A DNA stretch of 64,000 bases from Dongshaea marina (GTDB taxonomy: Bacteria; Pseudomonadota; Gammaproteobacteria; Enterobacterales; Aeromonadaceae), in assembly GCF_003072645.1 (NCBI RefSeq), contig NZ_CP028897.1:1191658-1255657 (forward strand), read 5' to 3'. A program made the translations under genes and the position numbers. Under the pieces are notes generated by a model. It saw only the letters and a list, made by a program, of their open reading frames with translations. It did no database searches and was not told the origin of the DNA. Shown piece after piece: positions 1 through 8,904 of this stretch (position 1 is its first letter; the number at the start of each line of letters is the position of its first letter).

Positions 1-108
1 CTTCACTCAAGCCAGCCTTACCTTGAGAGCTTCAAGGCTCAGTGTGGCGAGTGGGTGGAATCAGTTTCGGTGAATCTGCACCGGATTGCAGATCCTACGT
101 CGGCGTAA
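1..108 (+). CDS. Possible 3' end of a gene entering from the left edge
   Basis: Frame 1 is open from the first base to a TAA at 106-108, giving 35 residues that end in ...RIADPTSA. The composition looks protein-like, but the piece is too short to name. It may equally be chance, because the next 1.2 kb is non-coding repeat DNA. Sequence to the left of the window would settle it. Confidence 0.25.
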   Translation, partial: LHSSQPYLESFKAQCGEWVESVSVNLHRIADPTSA

Positions 109-152
109 AGGCATTGGCGATATCTCGCTGATGATTTAGCGAGGCTGAATGA

Positions 153-266
153 TTTGACCTGCGGTCAGCTTTTGTGCCTATGACACAACTGTCCGGCCGC
201 GGGCTTCGGGTCAGGGGGACTGCTCACCCAGTCCCCCTACCAACCCTGAGGGTGCCCCTCGATTCG
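153..266. repeat. Repeat unit A, copy 1
   Basis: About 115 bp that recur at 739-854 in the same orientation with only scattered differences. The unit contains a perfect 9-bp hairpin (GGGGGACTG / CAGTCCCCC around a CTCACC loop) and ends at GATTCG in both copies. No coding content is evident. It alternates with repeat unit B. Confidence 0.8.
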
Positions 267-518
267 TGGAAATCCTGAAAATCACTTACTCTTTGAAGCT
301 CAGCATAGACACGCCGTCCTTGGCGTGGCTATGCACTCATGGCGTCCTGCCATTCGGCTTCACTCGTATTATGATTTTCAGGCACGAATCAAAAGGGGGA
401 GAGAGCCTGTGAGTTAGCGCAGTGATGATATCTACAGATTTATTCTATTCAGGGTCTTTGCTCTGAGAACATAAATAGGCAGGAACTTCTTAATATTATC
501 ACTGATGCTGAGTCGAAG

Positions 519-727
519 AGGGAAGTTAACTCCCCCGTGAGCGAGCCTTGGGTGAGCTATATAGGTTTGTTGTTTCATCTCGAGGCAGGATGCCGAGCCA
601 CGCAGGTCGATGTCGGGAACATCGTTCCGAAGTGAGTTTTTGATTACTTTTGGCGATACAAAAGTAATGTGCAGCCGGCACCCCGGCGAATGCAGCGCAG
701 CTGCAAGAAAGCCATCCGTAGGATAAA
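519..727. repeat. Repeat unit B, copy 1
   Basis: About 210 bp that recur at 981-1192 in the same orientation. Shared blocks are GAAGTTAA...CCCCGTGAG, the stretch TCGAGGCAGGATGCCGAG, and a palindromic core in which ATTACTTTTGGCG faces CAAAAGTAAT. A shorter inverted relative lies at 31893-31985. Open frames crossing it are not conserved between copies, so it is read as a dispersed intergenic repeat. Confidence 0.75.
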
Positions 728-738
728 GATCGACGTAG

Positions 739-854
739 TTTGACCTACGGTCAGCAGTTTTGTGCCTATGACACAACTGTCCGGCCTCGGACTGCGGGTT
801 AGGGGGACTGCTCACCCAGTCCCCCTAACAACCACGAGGGTGCCCCCTGATTCG
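739..854. repeat. Repeat unit A, copy 2
   Basis: Second copy of the 153-266 unit, in the same orientation, with the 9-bp G/C hairpin preserved. It differs by a few substitutions and a 2-base insertion near its start. It sits between the two B units, giving the order A-B-A-B across 150-1192. Confidence 0.8.
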
Positions 855-980
855 CATTACTCCTCAGAATAACTGGTTCTTTGTGGTACGCAGATACGGG
901 CGCCCCTGCCCGGTTCTGCTTTCAGGATATCCATATCCTTCACCCTTAAATCCCTGCGCGATTCTTCTGTGCGAATTAAA

Positions 981-1192
981 GGGGAAGTTAAACCCCGTGA
1001 GTGAGCGCTGAGGTGTGCTATTTTTCTGGGAATTTGTTCCTTTCGAGGCAGGATGCCGAGAGGCGCAGCTCTGCGGAGGGACTCGCAGCGCGGAGCGAAC
1101 TTTTGGTTACTTTTCTTGACAGAAAAGTGACTCGCCGTTCGGGCGAGACCGACAATTGCCACGTAGTGGCAAAAAGCTATCCGCAGGATATA
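981..1192. repeat. Repeat unit B, copy 2
   Basis: Second B unit, diverged from 519-727 mainly in the middle. The palindromic core is here GTTACTTTTCTTG facing AGAAAAGTGAC. It ends in the shared ATCCG(C/T)AGGATA motif. Nothing between this unit and 1256 looks like a gene. Confidence 0.7.
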
Positions 1193-1256
1193 AATGGTTC
1201 ACTTAGCTACAAGCGAACCAAGCAGCAAACTAGCCGCTCCACTGCTAAGTGGGGGG

Positions 1257-1317
1257 ATGGGGAGTCCTCCCCATCCAAGCTTCTTACGCAGGATATGAAA
1301 ATAGCTGTAGCTATGGG
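1257..1317 (-). pseudogene. Duplicated 3'-end fragment of nadK
   Basis: Bases 1271-1317 match 2587-2633, inside the nadK 3' end, at 46 of 47 positions. Read on the minus strand they still encode [15 protein letters not shown] in the NadK frame. The 18-bp dyad next to the nadK stop (2552-2569) is also copied, at 1257-1274, with one change. Compared with nadK, this copy lacks 21 nt bracketed by a CCCCAT direct repeat, which removes the last codons and the stop. It is a scar, not a gene. Confidence 0.85.
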
Positions 1318-1379
1318 CGTAGCTCGTCTCATCCCAGCACGCAAGCAACGATCCTGGTGTTGAGTGGGCTAAGCGATGT

Positions 1380-2333
1380 TTAGTCCAAAGAGCTAAGTTT
1401 AGTCAGAGTGTCGTGTGTTTGCTTATCTAGCATAATGTTTTCAGCTGCAATATTGTCATTTAGATAGGCTAAGGTACGGCTACCCGGTATAGGGATAATA
1501 TCTATAGGTTGATCTTGTAGAAGCCAGGCTAAAGCTAATTGCGCTGAGGTATGCCCTGTTTCTTTTGATTGTTTGAGCAGATGTGCTATCAGATTTTTGT
1601 GGGTCTCTAGCCTGTCTGTATACCCTGGTAGAGCTAGACGAAGGTCATCCCCATTTAGCGATTGGATGTCAGAACATTGTCCGGTGAGTGCGCCACGCCC
1701 TAATGGGCTATAGGCAACAAAGCCGATTCCCAGCTCTTTCAAACAGGGGAATAATGCTTGAGATTCAGGGGCCCAGAGTGAGTACTCATTCTGGATCACT
1801 GTGATGGGGTGGATTTCATGAGCACGCTTTAGCATATCCTCATCAAGCACGTTAGACAGCCCAATATATTTAACTTTTCCAGCTTTCACCAAGTCACTTA
1901 AAGCTTGCATGGTTTCTTCAATTGGTGTTTTGCCATCATGACTGTGTAGATAATAAATATCCAGGTAGTCAGTTTTCAAATATTGCAAGCTTTGATCACA
2001 TGCTTTCTTAAGGTATTCGGGGCTGGAGTCAAAACGCCACTGTGAAAAGTCAAGTGGAGCCCTGACTGTATCATTACGGATAATGCCCCCTTTAGAGCAA
2101 AGAATCATCTTTTCACGCATATCTGTGGTAAATGCTGACAGCAAAGATTCATTGAGGCCGTTACCATAGATATCGGCAGTATCGATTAAATTGATACCAC
2201 TATCTAGAGCATGGCTAATGGTTTTGAGAGCTTCTTTTTTATCTGAAGGGCGATAAAACTCTGAGAAACCAGCACAACCTAAACCGATACGCGAGACTTC
2301 TGGGCCATTTTGTCCAAGCTTAATTTTTTGCAT
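1380..2333 (-). CDS. Aldo/keto reductase
   Basis: A 317-aa NADPH-dependent oxidoreductase of the aldo/keto reductase superfamily (a single TIM barrel that reduces carbonyl substrates, cytosolic). The catalytic tetrad is visible: D51 and Y56 in DTADIYGN, K81 in SKGG, and H130 in YYLHSHDG. The LGLGCAGF-like N-terminus and the C-terminal PIPGSR cofactor segment are present. The ATG is preceded by AAGGAC at suitable spacing. The gene lies between the complete nadK and a duplicated nadK 3' fragment, so it appears to be inserted cargo. The substrate cannot be predicted. Confidence 0.9.
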   Translation of the reverse strand: MQKIKLGQNGPEVSRIGLGCAGFSEFYRPSDKKEALKTISHALDSGINLIDTADIYGNGLNESLLSAFTTDMREKMILCSKGGIIRNDTVRAPLDFSQWRFDSSPEYLKKACDQSLQYLKTDYLDIYYLHSHDGKTPIEETMQALSDLVKAGKVKYIGLSNVLDEDMLKRAHEIHPITVIQNEYSLWAPESQALFPCLKELGIGFVAYSPLGRGALTGQCSDIQSLNGDDLRLALPGYTDRLETHKNLIAHLLKQSKETGHTSAQLALAWLLQDQPIDIIPIPGSRTLAYLNDNIAAENIMLDKQTHDTLTKLSSLD

Positions 2334-2497
2334 GTTTTAGTCCTTTTAAATCGTACAAATAACTCCTTGTGGTAGGAGTTATGAAAGGGAAGGTAGGGCA
2401 ATGATGTTGTCGGCAATAGGCCCGATTTCTGGGCTGCATTTACCTTTTCTTGGAGCGAGAATTCTACCAAAAGAAATGTATACCGAGTAGAGAAAGT

Positions 2498-2537
2498 TTG
2501 GTGACACAAGGGGGTAGTATCCCACTTGTGTCACCAA
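2498..2537. terminator. Strong hairpin between nadK and the aldo/keto reductase gene
   Basis: A perfect 13-bp inverted repeat (TTGGTGACACAAG at 2498-2510, CTTGTGTCACCAA at 2525-2537) with a 14-nt loop that can extend by GGG/CCC. It lies downstream of nadK on the minus strand and upstream of the reductase. There is no T tract on either side, so it may be a processing hairpin, a binding site or a repeat end rather than a true terminator. Confidence 0.5.
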
Positions 2538-2568
2538 GGTTCCGGGAAGGAATGGGGAGCCCTCCCCA

Positions 2569-3453
2569 TCAAAAAAGCTTACTTCCCCATCCAAGCTTCT
2601 TACGCAGGATATGAAAATAGCTGTAGCCATGGGGATGGAGCAGGCGCAGCTGATGCTGGGTCTTGCGAATGAGGATCTCATCACCCGGCAGCACGGTCAG
2701 GGCCACCTGGCCATCACAGCTTATCTGCATCTCATCGGCTCTTGAGTTGGGGGAGACGACCAATTTGATCTCACTGTCGGAGTCGACCGCAATCGGGCGA
2801 CAGCTGAGAGTATGAGGGTGCATCGGCACCAGGGCGATGGCGTTGAGGGAAGGAGTCAGGATCGGGCCTCCTGCCGACATCGCATAGGCGGTGGAGCCGG
2901 TGGGGGTGGTCACTATGATGCCATCGGCCCGCTGGCTATACATGAAGGCCCCGTCGATATAGACCTCGAATTCGATCATCGGGCCTATCTTCCCAAGGTG
3001 CAGCGCCGCTTCATTCATCGCGCTGTTACTGGCCTTGAGCTCATCGTGGCGATAGACTTGGGCTTCAAGCAGGAATCTGTGCTCGGTCTGGTACTCTCCT
3101 CGCAAGATCTCGGTGAGCTGAGTCTCAAAGTCACAGGGGGAGAGGTCGGTCAGAAAACCCAGGTTACCCCGGTTGATCCCGACGACCGAGATATCAAAGC
3201 GTGACAGAACCCGGGCGACTCCCAGCATATTGCCATCGCCGCCGACCATGATCGCCAGATCACACTTCTGGCCTAGAGTCACGAGATCGCGGGTACTATC
3301 GGGAGAGACTCCCAATTCATCTGCAATACGCTCTTCAACCAGAACGCTCAGCTTATGCTGTTCCAGGTAGTGCATCACCTTATGCAGAGTTTGCTTGGTC
3401 TCAGGGTGATTCAGCTTACCGATCAGGGCTATTTTTTTAAAATGCTGGCTCAT
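2569..3453 (-). CDS. nadK: NAD kinase
   Basis: A 294-aa ATP:NAD 2'-phosphotransferase that makes NADP+ in the cytosol. The diagnostic GGDGN motif is at residues 71-75, [10 protein letters not shown] follows near 94-103, and TPTGSTAY is at 183-190. The C-terminus [18 protein letters not shown] is as in the E. coli family, and length is normal (about 292 aa). The stop codon touches a perfect 8-bp dyad at 2552-2569. The gene is divergent from grpE. Its last 16 or so codons are duplicated at 1257-1317 on the far side of the reductase gene, as if DNA had integrated at this 3' end. Confidence 0.97.
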   Translation of the reverse strand: MSQHFKKIALIGKLNHPETKQTLHKVMHYLEQHKLSVLVEERIADELGVSPDSTRDLVTLGQKCDLAIMVGGDGNMLGVARVLSRFDISVVGINRGNLGFLTDLSPCDFETQLTEILRGEYQTEHRFLLEAQVYRHDELKASNSAMNEAALHLGKIGPMIEFEVYIDGAFMYSQRADGIIVTTPTGSTAYAMSAGGPILTPSLNAIALVPMHPHTLSCRPIAVDSDSEIKLVVSPNSRADEMQISCDGQVALTVLPGDEILIRKTQHQLRLLHPHGYSYFHILRKKLGWGSKLF

Positions 3454-3572
3454 AGTGTCTTAGTGCTCAATTGTGAACGGGCAGTATAGCGTGTTATTTA
3501 CCTGAAAATAGATGATTTGAGGCACATATGGGTCAAATTTATATTTTTCGTCCATTTTGCAACTCCTTAGCC

Positions 3573-3600
3573 CTTGAAACCCGATATTGGATCCCCATAA
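3573..3600 (+). promoter_or_regulatory. Sigma-32 heat-shock promoter of grpE
   Basis: CTTGAAA at 3573-3579 and CCCCATAA at 3593-3600, separated by 13 nt. This matches the sigma-32 consensus (CTTGAAA, N11-16, CCCCATNT). It ends 17 bp before the grpE ATG region, so the leader is very short. Confidence 0.9.
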
Positions 3601-3616
3601 TAGCCTGCAATAGCAT

Positions 3617-4255
3617 GTGAATTTGAACGGAGAAACCATGAGCGCTGAAGAGCAAAAAGCACAGCAGCAGAATGTCGAAGCCGAGCAGGCTGCAGCCACT
3701 TCTGAACAAGAGGTTGAGCAGCCTCAGGTTGAAGTTAGCGATGAGCAGATGATGCTTGATCAGCTGGCTGCCCTGAGCAGTCAGGTAGAAACCTTGCAGC
3801 AGCAGGTATCCGAAGAGAAGGATCGTGCGCTGCGTGCTGTCGCCGAGCAGGAGAATATCCGTCGCCGGGCGGCTCAGGATGTTGAGAAGGCCAACAAGTT
3901 CGCCCTGGAGCGTTTTGCCAATGAGCTGCTGCCGGTTATCGATAGCCTGGAGCGAGCGATTGAGCTGGCCGACAAAGAGAATGATGAACTCAAGCCGATG
4001 CTTGAAGGAATCGAGCTGACCCTGAAATCGATGCAGGGCGCGGTTGGCAAGTTTGGGGTTGAGGTTGTTGATCCAACGGGACAGAGCTTTGATCCAAATC
4101 GTCACCAGGCGATGAGCATGGTTGAGAATGCAGATGTTGACCCGAACACGGTTCTGCATGTGATGCAAAAGGGCTATGAGCTCAATGGTCGGGTGATCCG
4201 CCCTGCGATGGTGATGGTCTCTAAGGCTCCCGCGACCGATAAGTCTGAGTCTTAA
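3617..4255 (+). CDS. grpE: Nucleotide exchange factor GrpE
   Basis: A 212-aa cochaperone that releases ADP from DnaK. The N-terminal region (about 1-55) is acidic and Gln/Glu-rich, a long coiled-coil helix follows (about 55-145), and the C-terminal beta domain contains the conserved [22 protein letters not shown]-type segment and the ending [18 protein letters not shown]. Length is typical. The ATG follows GGAG (GAACGGAGAAACC). Transcribed from its own sigma-32 promoter and ended by a strong terminator, it is a separate unit from dnaKJ although next to it. Confidence 0.97.
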   Translation: MNLNGETMSAEEQKAQQQNVEAEQAAATSEQEVEQPQVEVSDEQMMLDQLAALSSQVETLQQQVSEEKDRALRAVAEQENIRRRAAQDVEKANKFALERFANELLPVIDSLERAIELADKENDELKPMLEGIELTLKSMQGAVGKFGVEVVDPTGQSFDPNRHQAMSMVENADVDPNTVLHVMQKGYELNGRVIRPAMVMVSKAPATDKSES

Positions 4256-4308
4256 GCAAGACTTAGGCTCTGTTATGTCAATAGAGCCTGGGATTTAGGT
4301 TACAAGGA

Positions 4309-4340
4309 CCGTAACCGGGGGAACCTGGTTACGGTTTTTT
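4309..4340 (+). terminator. Rho-independent terminator after grpE
   Basis: CCGTAACC pairs perfectly with GGTTACGG across a 10-nt loop and is followed at once by six T. It lies about 55 bp downstream of the grpE stop. Confidence 0.9.
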
Positions 4341-4399
4341 ATTAGCCGACAGACATCCGGCTAGTGCCAATTATGAAAGAAGAGTGATCAGAATACGCT

Positions 4400-4497
4400 G
4401 ATAATCCATGAATCATTTGCGCCACGCAGCAAGTACATCCTGTATGCTCGATGCCAGCATCCATGCTGGCAACGGGCTAAATGACTCACAGATTATC
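4400..4497 (-). repeat. 98-bp dispersed element with terminal inverted repeats, copy 1
   Basis: Both ends carry a 19-bp imperfect inverted repeat of the form GATAAT(C)(T/C)(G/A)TGA(G/A)TCATTT. Inside is a perfect stem GCCAGCAT-GG-ATGCTGGC and the block ATACAGGATGTACTTGCTG. The reverse complement matches 49027-49124 closely, and similarity continues about 25 bp further (CTGATCAC...CTTTCTTTCAT). It has no coding capacity and resembles a small non-autonomous (MITE- or REP-like) element. The rest of 4341-4762 holds no recognisable gene. Confidence 0.8.
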
Positions 4498-4762
4498 CAG
4501 ATTAGTATGAGTAGCATTCTGGTCACCTATCTACTGGGATTGGTGTAACGGCTATCCGACACCTTGTGGATTCATCCCTTAAAACTCTACTGTAGCTTCC
4601 CTGCTACAGAAGGTCGGCTAGCAGGCCACCTGAATGACGGCATTCATGCGGTCAACGCGTTTGAATTGATCTCAAGCAGGCGCACAAAAGGCCCCATCCC
4701 GCCAAGTTTGTGCCAAGAGAAGAGAGATTAGGAATTTTTTTTCAATTTTTTTATCTCTAACG

Positions 4763-4790
4763 CTTGAAGAGCAAAAATATGCCCCCATCT
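4763..4790 (+). promoter_or_regulatory. Sigma-32 heat-shock promoter of dnaK
   Basis: CTTGAAG at 4763-4769 and CCCCATCT at 4783-4790 with a 13-nt spacer, nearly perfect sigma-32 boxes. A leader of about 105 nt follows before the dnaK ATG at 4902. Confidence 0.9.
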
Positions 4791-4901
4791 ACTGGGTAAC
4801 GGTAAAAAAGAATCTCGCTAAGGTGCCTCGTCGGAACATTTCCCTTATACGGCATCTGCTGGCGGTAACAGTTTAGAATTGATTTTCGGAGAAATTAGCA
4901 C

Positions 4902-6839
4902 ATGGGCAAAATCATTGGTATTGACTTAGGTACAACGAACTCGTGTGTTGCTATCTTGGATGGCGACGCGCCTCGTGTAATCGAGAACGCCGAGGGCGAT
5001 CGTACGACTCCTTCTATCATCGCATACACTGACGATGGTGAAACTTTGGTAGGTCAGCCTGCAAAGCGTCAGGCGGTAACCAACCCTAAAAATACTTTGT
5101 TCGCTATCAAGCGTCTGATCGGTCGGCGTTTTGAAGATGCCGAAGTTCAGCGTGATATCGAAATCATGCCTTACAGCATCGTACGTGCCGATAACGGTGA
5201 TGCCTGGATTGAGGCAAAAGACAAAAAGATGGCTCCACCACAGATCTCTGCAGAAGTTCTGAAGAAGATGAAGAAGACTGCAGAAGACTATCTGGGTGAA
5301 GAAGTAACTGAAGCAGTTATCACTGTTCCTGCTTACTTCAACGACTCTCAGCGTCAGGCAACTAAAGATGCGGGCCGCATCGCGGGTCTGGACGTGAAGC
5401 GTATCATCAACGAGCCAACTGCCGCAGCCTTTGCTTACGGCGTAAACAAGACGACCGGTGACCGTAAGGTTGCGGTATATGACTTAGGTGGTGGTACTTT
5501 CGATATCTCTATCATTGAAATCGATGATATGGACGGCGAAAAGACTTTCGAAGTACTGGCGACCAACGGTAACACTCACCTGGGTGGTGAAGACTTCGAT
5601 AACCGTCTGATCAACTACCTGGTTGAAGAGTTTAAGAAGGATCAAGGCTTTGACCTGCGTAACGACCAGCTGGCTCTGCAGCGTCTGAAAGAAGCCGCAG
5701 AAAAGGCGAAGATCGAGCTGTCTTCAGCTCAGCAGACAGACGTGAATCTGCCATACATCACTGCAGACGCGACCGGTCCTAAGCACCTGAACATCAAGGT
5801 GACTCGTGCCAAGCTGGAGTCTCTGGTTGAAGATATGGTCAAAGACTCTCTGGAGCCTGTTCGCATCGCACTGCAGGATTCTGGTCTGTCTGTATCTGAC
5901 ATCGATGATGTCATCCTGGTTGGTGGTCAGACTCGTATGCCTCTGGTACAGACCGAGGTTGCCGGCTTCTTCGGCAAAGAGCCACGTAAAGACGTGAACC
6001 CGGACGAAGCGGTTGCCATGGGTGCTGCGATTCAGGGGGCGGTTCTGTCTGGTGACAAGAACGACGTACTGCTGCTGGACGTAACTCCTCTGTCTCTGGG
6101 AATCGAGACCATGGGTAGCGTGATGACTTCTCTGATTGAGAAGAACACCACCATCCCAACTAAGAAGTCTCAGGTATTCTCAACTGCTGAGGACAACCAG
6201 TCTGCGGTAACCATTCACGTACTGCAGGGTGAGCGTAAGCGCGCTTCTGACAACAAGTCTCTGGGTCAGTTTAACCTGGAAGGCATCCGTCCTGCACCAC
6301 GTGGTCTGCCACAAATCGAAGTAACCTTCGATGTAGACGCCGACGGTATCCTGAACGTATCCGCTAAGGATAAGGACACTGGGAAAGAGCAGAAGATCAC
6401 CATCCAGGCATCTTCCGGTCTGTCCGACGACGAAGTCGAGCGCATGGTTCGCGAAGCGGAAGCGAATGCCGCTGAAGATAAGAAGTTTGAAGAGCTGGTT
6501 CAGACCCGCAACCAGGCTGATGCTCTGGTTCACGCCACTCGCAAGCAGGTAGAAGAAGCTGGTGAAGCACTGCCTGCAGATGAGAAGAGCAAGGTTGAAG
6601 ATGCGGTATCTGCTCTGGAAACTGCCATCAAGGGTGAAGATAAGGCGGAGATCGAAGCCAAGCAACAGGCTCTGATCGAAGCATCTTCCAAGCTGATGGA
6701 GATCGCTCAGCAGCAGGCACAGGCTCAGGCAGCTCAGGGTGCCGATGCAGGTGCAGAGCAGCAGCCAGGCGCAGAAAAAGCGGCTGACGACAATGTTGTT
6801 GATGCCGAGTTTGAAGAAGTGAAGGATGACAAGAAGTAA
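4902..6839 (+). CDS. dnaK: Molecular chaperone DnaK (Hsp70)
   Basis: A 645-aa ATP-dependent chaperone. The nucleotide-binding domain (about 1-385) starts [16 protein letters not shown] and contains the phosphate-binding [13 protein letters not shown] and the [10 protein letters not shown] segment. The interdomain linker is [13 protein letters not shown], followed by the beta-sandwich substrate-binding domain, the helical lid, and a Gln/Ala-rich tail ending in an EEV-type motif ([12 protein letters not shown]). Codon use is highly biased, as expected for an abundant protein. It follows its own sigma-32 promoter and heads the dnaK-dnaJ operon. Confidence 0.98.
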   Translation: MGKIIGIDLGTTNSCVAILDGDAPRVIENAEGDRTTPSIIAYTDDGETLVGQPAKRQAVTNPKNTLFAIKRLIGRRFEDAEVQRDIEIMPYSIVRADNGDAWIEAKDKKMAPPQISAEVLKKMKKTAEDYLGEEVTEAVITVPAYFNDSQRQATKDAGRIAGLDVKRIINEPTAAAFAYGVNKTTGDRKVAVYDLGGGTFDISIIEIDDMDGEKTFEVLATNGNTHLGGEDFDNRLINYLVEEFKKDQGFDLRNDQLALQRLKEAAEKAKIELSSAQQTDVNLPYITADATGPKHLNIKVTRAKLESLVEDMVKDSLEPVRIALQDSGLSVSDIDDVILVGGQTRMPLVQTEVAGFFGKEPRKDVNPDEAVAMGAAIQGAVLSGDKNDVLLLDVTPLSLGIETMGSVMTSLIEKNTTIPTKKSQVFSTAEDNQSAVTIHVLQGERKRASDNKSLGQFNLEGIRPAPRGLPQIEVTFDVDADGILNVSAKDKDTGKEQKITIQASSGLSDDEVERMVREAEANAAEDKKFEELVQTRNQADALVHATRKQVEEAGEALPADEKSKVEDAVSALETAIKGEDKAEIEAKQQALIEASSKLMEIAQQQAQAQAAQGADAGAEQQPGAEKAADDNVVDAEFEEVKDDKK

Positions 6840-6862
6840 GTTGTCCCTTCCTTAGGAGCTAT

Positions 6863-6888
6863 ACGGGCGTTGGGTGACCAACGCCCGT
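6863..6888 (+). other. Intercistronic hairpin between dnaK and dnaJ
   Basis: A perfect 11-bp stem (ACGGGCGTTGG / CCAACGCCCGT) closed by a GTGA tetraloop of the GNRA type, with no following T tract. Its place between two cotranscribed chaperone genes suits an mRNA-stabilising or partial-attenuation role, which would give more DnaK than DnaJ. That role is inferred. Confidence 0.7.
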
Positions 6889-6927
6889 CTGCATATCTAA
6901 AAGATGCGTTTATCTGGTTGTTAGAGC

Positions 6928-8076
6928 ATGTCAAAACGAGATTACTACGAAATTCTGGGCCTGGATCGTGATGCGGACGAGCGCGCCATCAAGAAGTCCT
7001 ACAAGCGCTTGGCGATGAAGTATCATCCGGATCGCAATAAAAATGATGCGGGTGCAGAAGAGAAGTTTAAAGAGGTCAAGGAAGCTTACGAGATCCTCAC
7101 TGACCCTCAAAAGCGCGCGGCCTACGATCAGTATGGTCATGCCGGTGTTGATCCTAACCAGGGTGCCGGCGGCTTCGGTGGAGGCGGCTTTGGTGGCGCG
7201 GATTTCGGTGACATCTTTGGCGATGTATTTGGCGATATCTTTGGTGGCGGCCGTCGTGGCGGCGGTCAGCAGCGTGCAGCCCGGGGCTCGGATCTGCGCT
7301 ACAACATGGAGCTGACTCTTGAAGAGGCGGTCCGTGGCGTTAGCAAGAAGATCAAGGTTCCAACTTACGATAGTTGTGATGTCTGTCATGGTAGCGGTGC
7401 CAAGAAGGGCTCTAAGCCTCAGACTTGTCCAACTTGTCATGGTAGTGGCCAGGTGCAGATGCGCCAGGGCTTCTTCGCGGTTCAGCAGCCTTGTCCTCAC
7501 TGTCACGGTAAGGGACAGATCATCTCCGATCCATGTACCAAGTGTCATGGCCAGGGACGTTATCAGACCACTAAAACCCTGTCAGTGAAGATCCCTGCGG
7601 GTGTGGATACAGGCGATCGGGTTCGCTTATCCGGTGAGGGTGAAGCGGGTGAAAATGGTGCTGCGGCGGGCGATCTGTATGTGCAGATCCATGTTAAAGA
7701 TCACGATATCTTTGTCCGAGACGGCAATAACCTTTACTGCGAGGTGCCGATTAGCTTTACGGCGGCGGCTCTGGGTGGTGAAGTGGAAGTTCCAACCCTG
7801 GATGGTCGGGTGAAGCTGAAGATCCCCGGAGAAACTCAGACTGGCCGGATGTTCCGGATGCGTGGCAAAGGGGTTCACTCTGCTCGCAGCCGTGCGGTTG
7901 GCGATCTCATCTGTAAGGTGGTTCTTGAGACTCCGGTACGCCTCAATGAGCAGCAAAAAGAGCTGCTACGCCAGTTTGAGGAATCACTGGAAGGCTCTTC
8001 GCCTAAGCGTCACAAGCCAAAATCCACCGGATTTTTTGATGGTGTAAAACGCTTTTTTGATGATCTGACCAATTAA
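6928..8076 (+). CDS. dnaJ: Chaperone DnaJ (Hsp40)
   Basis: A 382-aa cochaperone that stimulates the DnaK ATPase and delivers substrates. J domain at about 1-70 with HPD at 33-35, then a Gly/Phe-rich linker (about 75-120). The zinc domain has four CxxCxGxG repeats ([32 protein letters not shown]), followed by the C-terminal substrate-binding domains. Length and architecture are those of a type I DnaJ. It is cotranscribed with dnaK (88-bp gap holding a hairpin) and ends at a strong terminator. Confidence 0.98.
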   Translation: MSKRDYYEILGLDRDADERAIKKSYKRLAMKYHPDRNKNDAGAEEKFKEVKEAYEILTDPQKRAAYDQYGHAGVDPNQGAGGFGGGGFGGADFGDIFGDVFGDIFGGGRRGGGQQRAARGSDLRYNMELTLEEAVRGVSKKIKVPTYDSCDVCHGSGAKKGSKPQTCPTCHGSGQVQMRQGFFAVQQPCPHCHGKGQIISDPCTKCHGQGRYQTTKTLSVKIPAGVDTGDRVRLSGEGEAGENGAAAGDLYVQIHVKDHDIFVRDGNNLYCEVPISFTAAALGGEVEVPTLDGRVKLKIPGETQTGRMFRMRGKGVHSARSRAVGDLICKVVLETPVRLNEQQKELLRQFEESLEGSSPKRHKPKSTGFFDGVKRFFDDLTN

Positions 8077-8100
8077 AAGATCGTGTTTTCCCTGTAAAAA

Positions 8101-8127
8101 GCCCACCTTGCAAGGTGGGCTTTTTTT
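8101..8127 (+). terminator. Rho-independent terminator after dnaJ
   Basis: A perfect palindromic stem GCCCACCTTG/CAAGGTGGGC followed by seven T, 25 bp past the dnaJ stop. It closes the dnaKJ operon. Confidence 0.93.
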
Positions 8128-8259
8128 ATTTGATAAGCCGGTCGCTATTTTATAGGTCCATCATAACTCTATGTATATTAGTTGTTTATTGTAACCGTAT
8201 GTTTTGATTAAGGCTTTCATGGATCTGTTATTTGAAAGGAAAAACGCGGTTTCCAAAAA

Positions 8260-8314
8260 CTGTCGCACCGATGCGACAGGTTGGTGCATTTTTAATCGGA
8301 CAAAATCTGTCCGA
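8260..8314 (+). other. Two adjacent perfect hairpins upstream of the first GH64-like gene
   Basis: CTGTCGCA-CCGA-TGCGACAG (8260-8279) and TCGGACA-N5-TGTCCGA (8296-8314) lie in a row, about 230 bp ahead of the ATG at 8548. Apart from these, 8128-8547 holds no convincing gene; a TTG-started 68-codon frame across 8232-8438 contains both hairpins and resembles nothing known. They may form a structured leader, an operator pair, or a repeat. Confidence 0.45.
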
Positions 8315-8688
8315 ACCTCTTGTTAGTCTCATCATCGAGTCAGTCAAAGCTTCGCAAGCAGGAGCATTCGGAGCGACTGAATCTTTTAAAGCTGAAGGGA
8401 TAGATACCCCTATCTGTATTGAAATACCTGATTTGTGAGTCCTTATCTTTTTGCTTGTGCCTTTCCGCAGGAGAGCATTTAGCTGTTTTTTATTCTATGC
8501 AGATCTTGAGCTTCAGCCCTTAAACCATCAATAGATGAGATATTGAGATGAAATCATTCAAGGTGAAAAAGTTAGCAGTGGCAATGGTTGGTTTGTCTGG
8601 TCTGGCTATGGCCAGTGGCAGCGCGTTTGCTGGCGCCCCGCAATGTATTAATGTGAGCTTTGATAATGAGTGCGTTTTTTGGTCCATC

Positions 8689-8765
8689 GCGATCACCCAA
8701 TAAGATCGATAGCGATCACTGAATAATATCGATCGCGATCGCTCAATAATATCGATGGCGATCAC
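8689..8765 (+). repeat. Iterated transposase-binding-type repeats at the IS21 left end
   Basis: GCGATCAC-like octamers occur at 8689, 8712, 8735 (as GCGATCGC) and 8758, spaced exactly 23 bp apart. Inverted forms (GTGATCG...) appear at the right end at 11251 and 11273. Multiple terminal repeats are typical of IS21 ends, where IstA binds. Confidence 0.8.
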
Positions 8766-8904
8766 TTTTGAGTTTTATATTATTGGGTGATCGGCATGAA
8801 TATTATGCAGTCCCGACCGAAATGTTATTCATTTCAACTCCCGTTTCGCAGGTGTTTTTTTAACCGGCTATGCTCTCTGTTTGACCTCGAGCGGAGAGCC
8901 AGCC

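Noticed and set aside
432-1363. Open frames of 101-127 codons across the repeat array (432-815, 857-1162, 1001-1363)
   Set aside because: They run through repeat units A and B, lack ribosome-binding sites, and are not conserved between repeat copies.
3539-4168. Antisense open frame of 209 codons over grpE
   Set aside because: A shadow of the strongly biased grpE codon use; grpE itself is certain.
5729-7548. Long antisense frames over dnaK and dnaJ
   Set aside because: Arise from high codon bias in conserved chaperone genes; no start signals or family match.
8232-8438. 68-codon frame upstream of the GH64-like gene
   Set aside because: TTG start, contains two perfect hairpins, and has no family resemblance; better explained as structured non-coding DNA.
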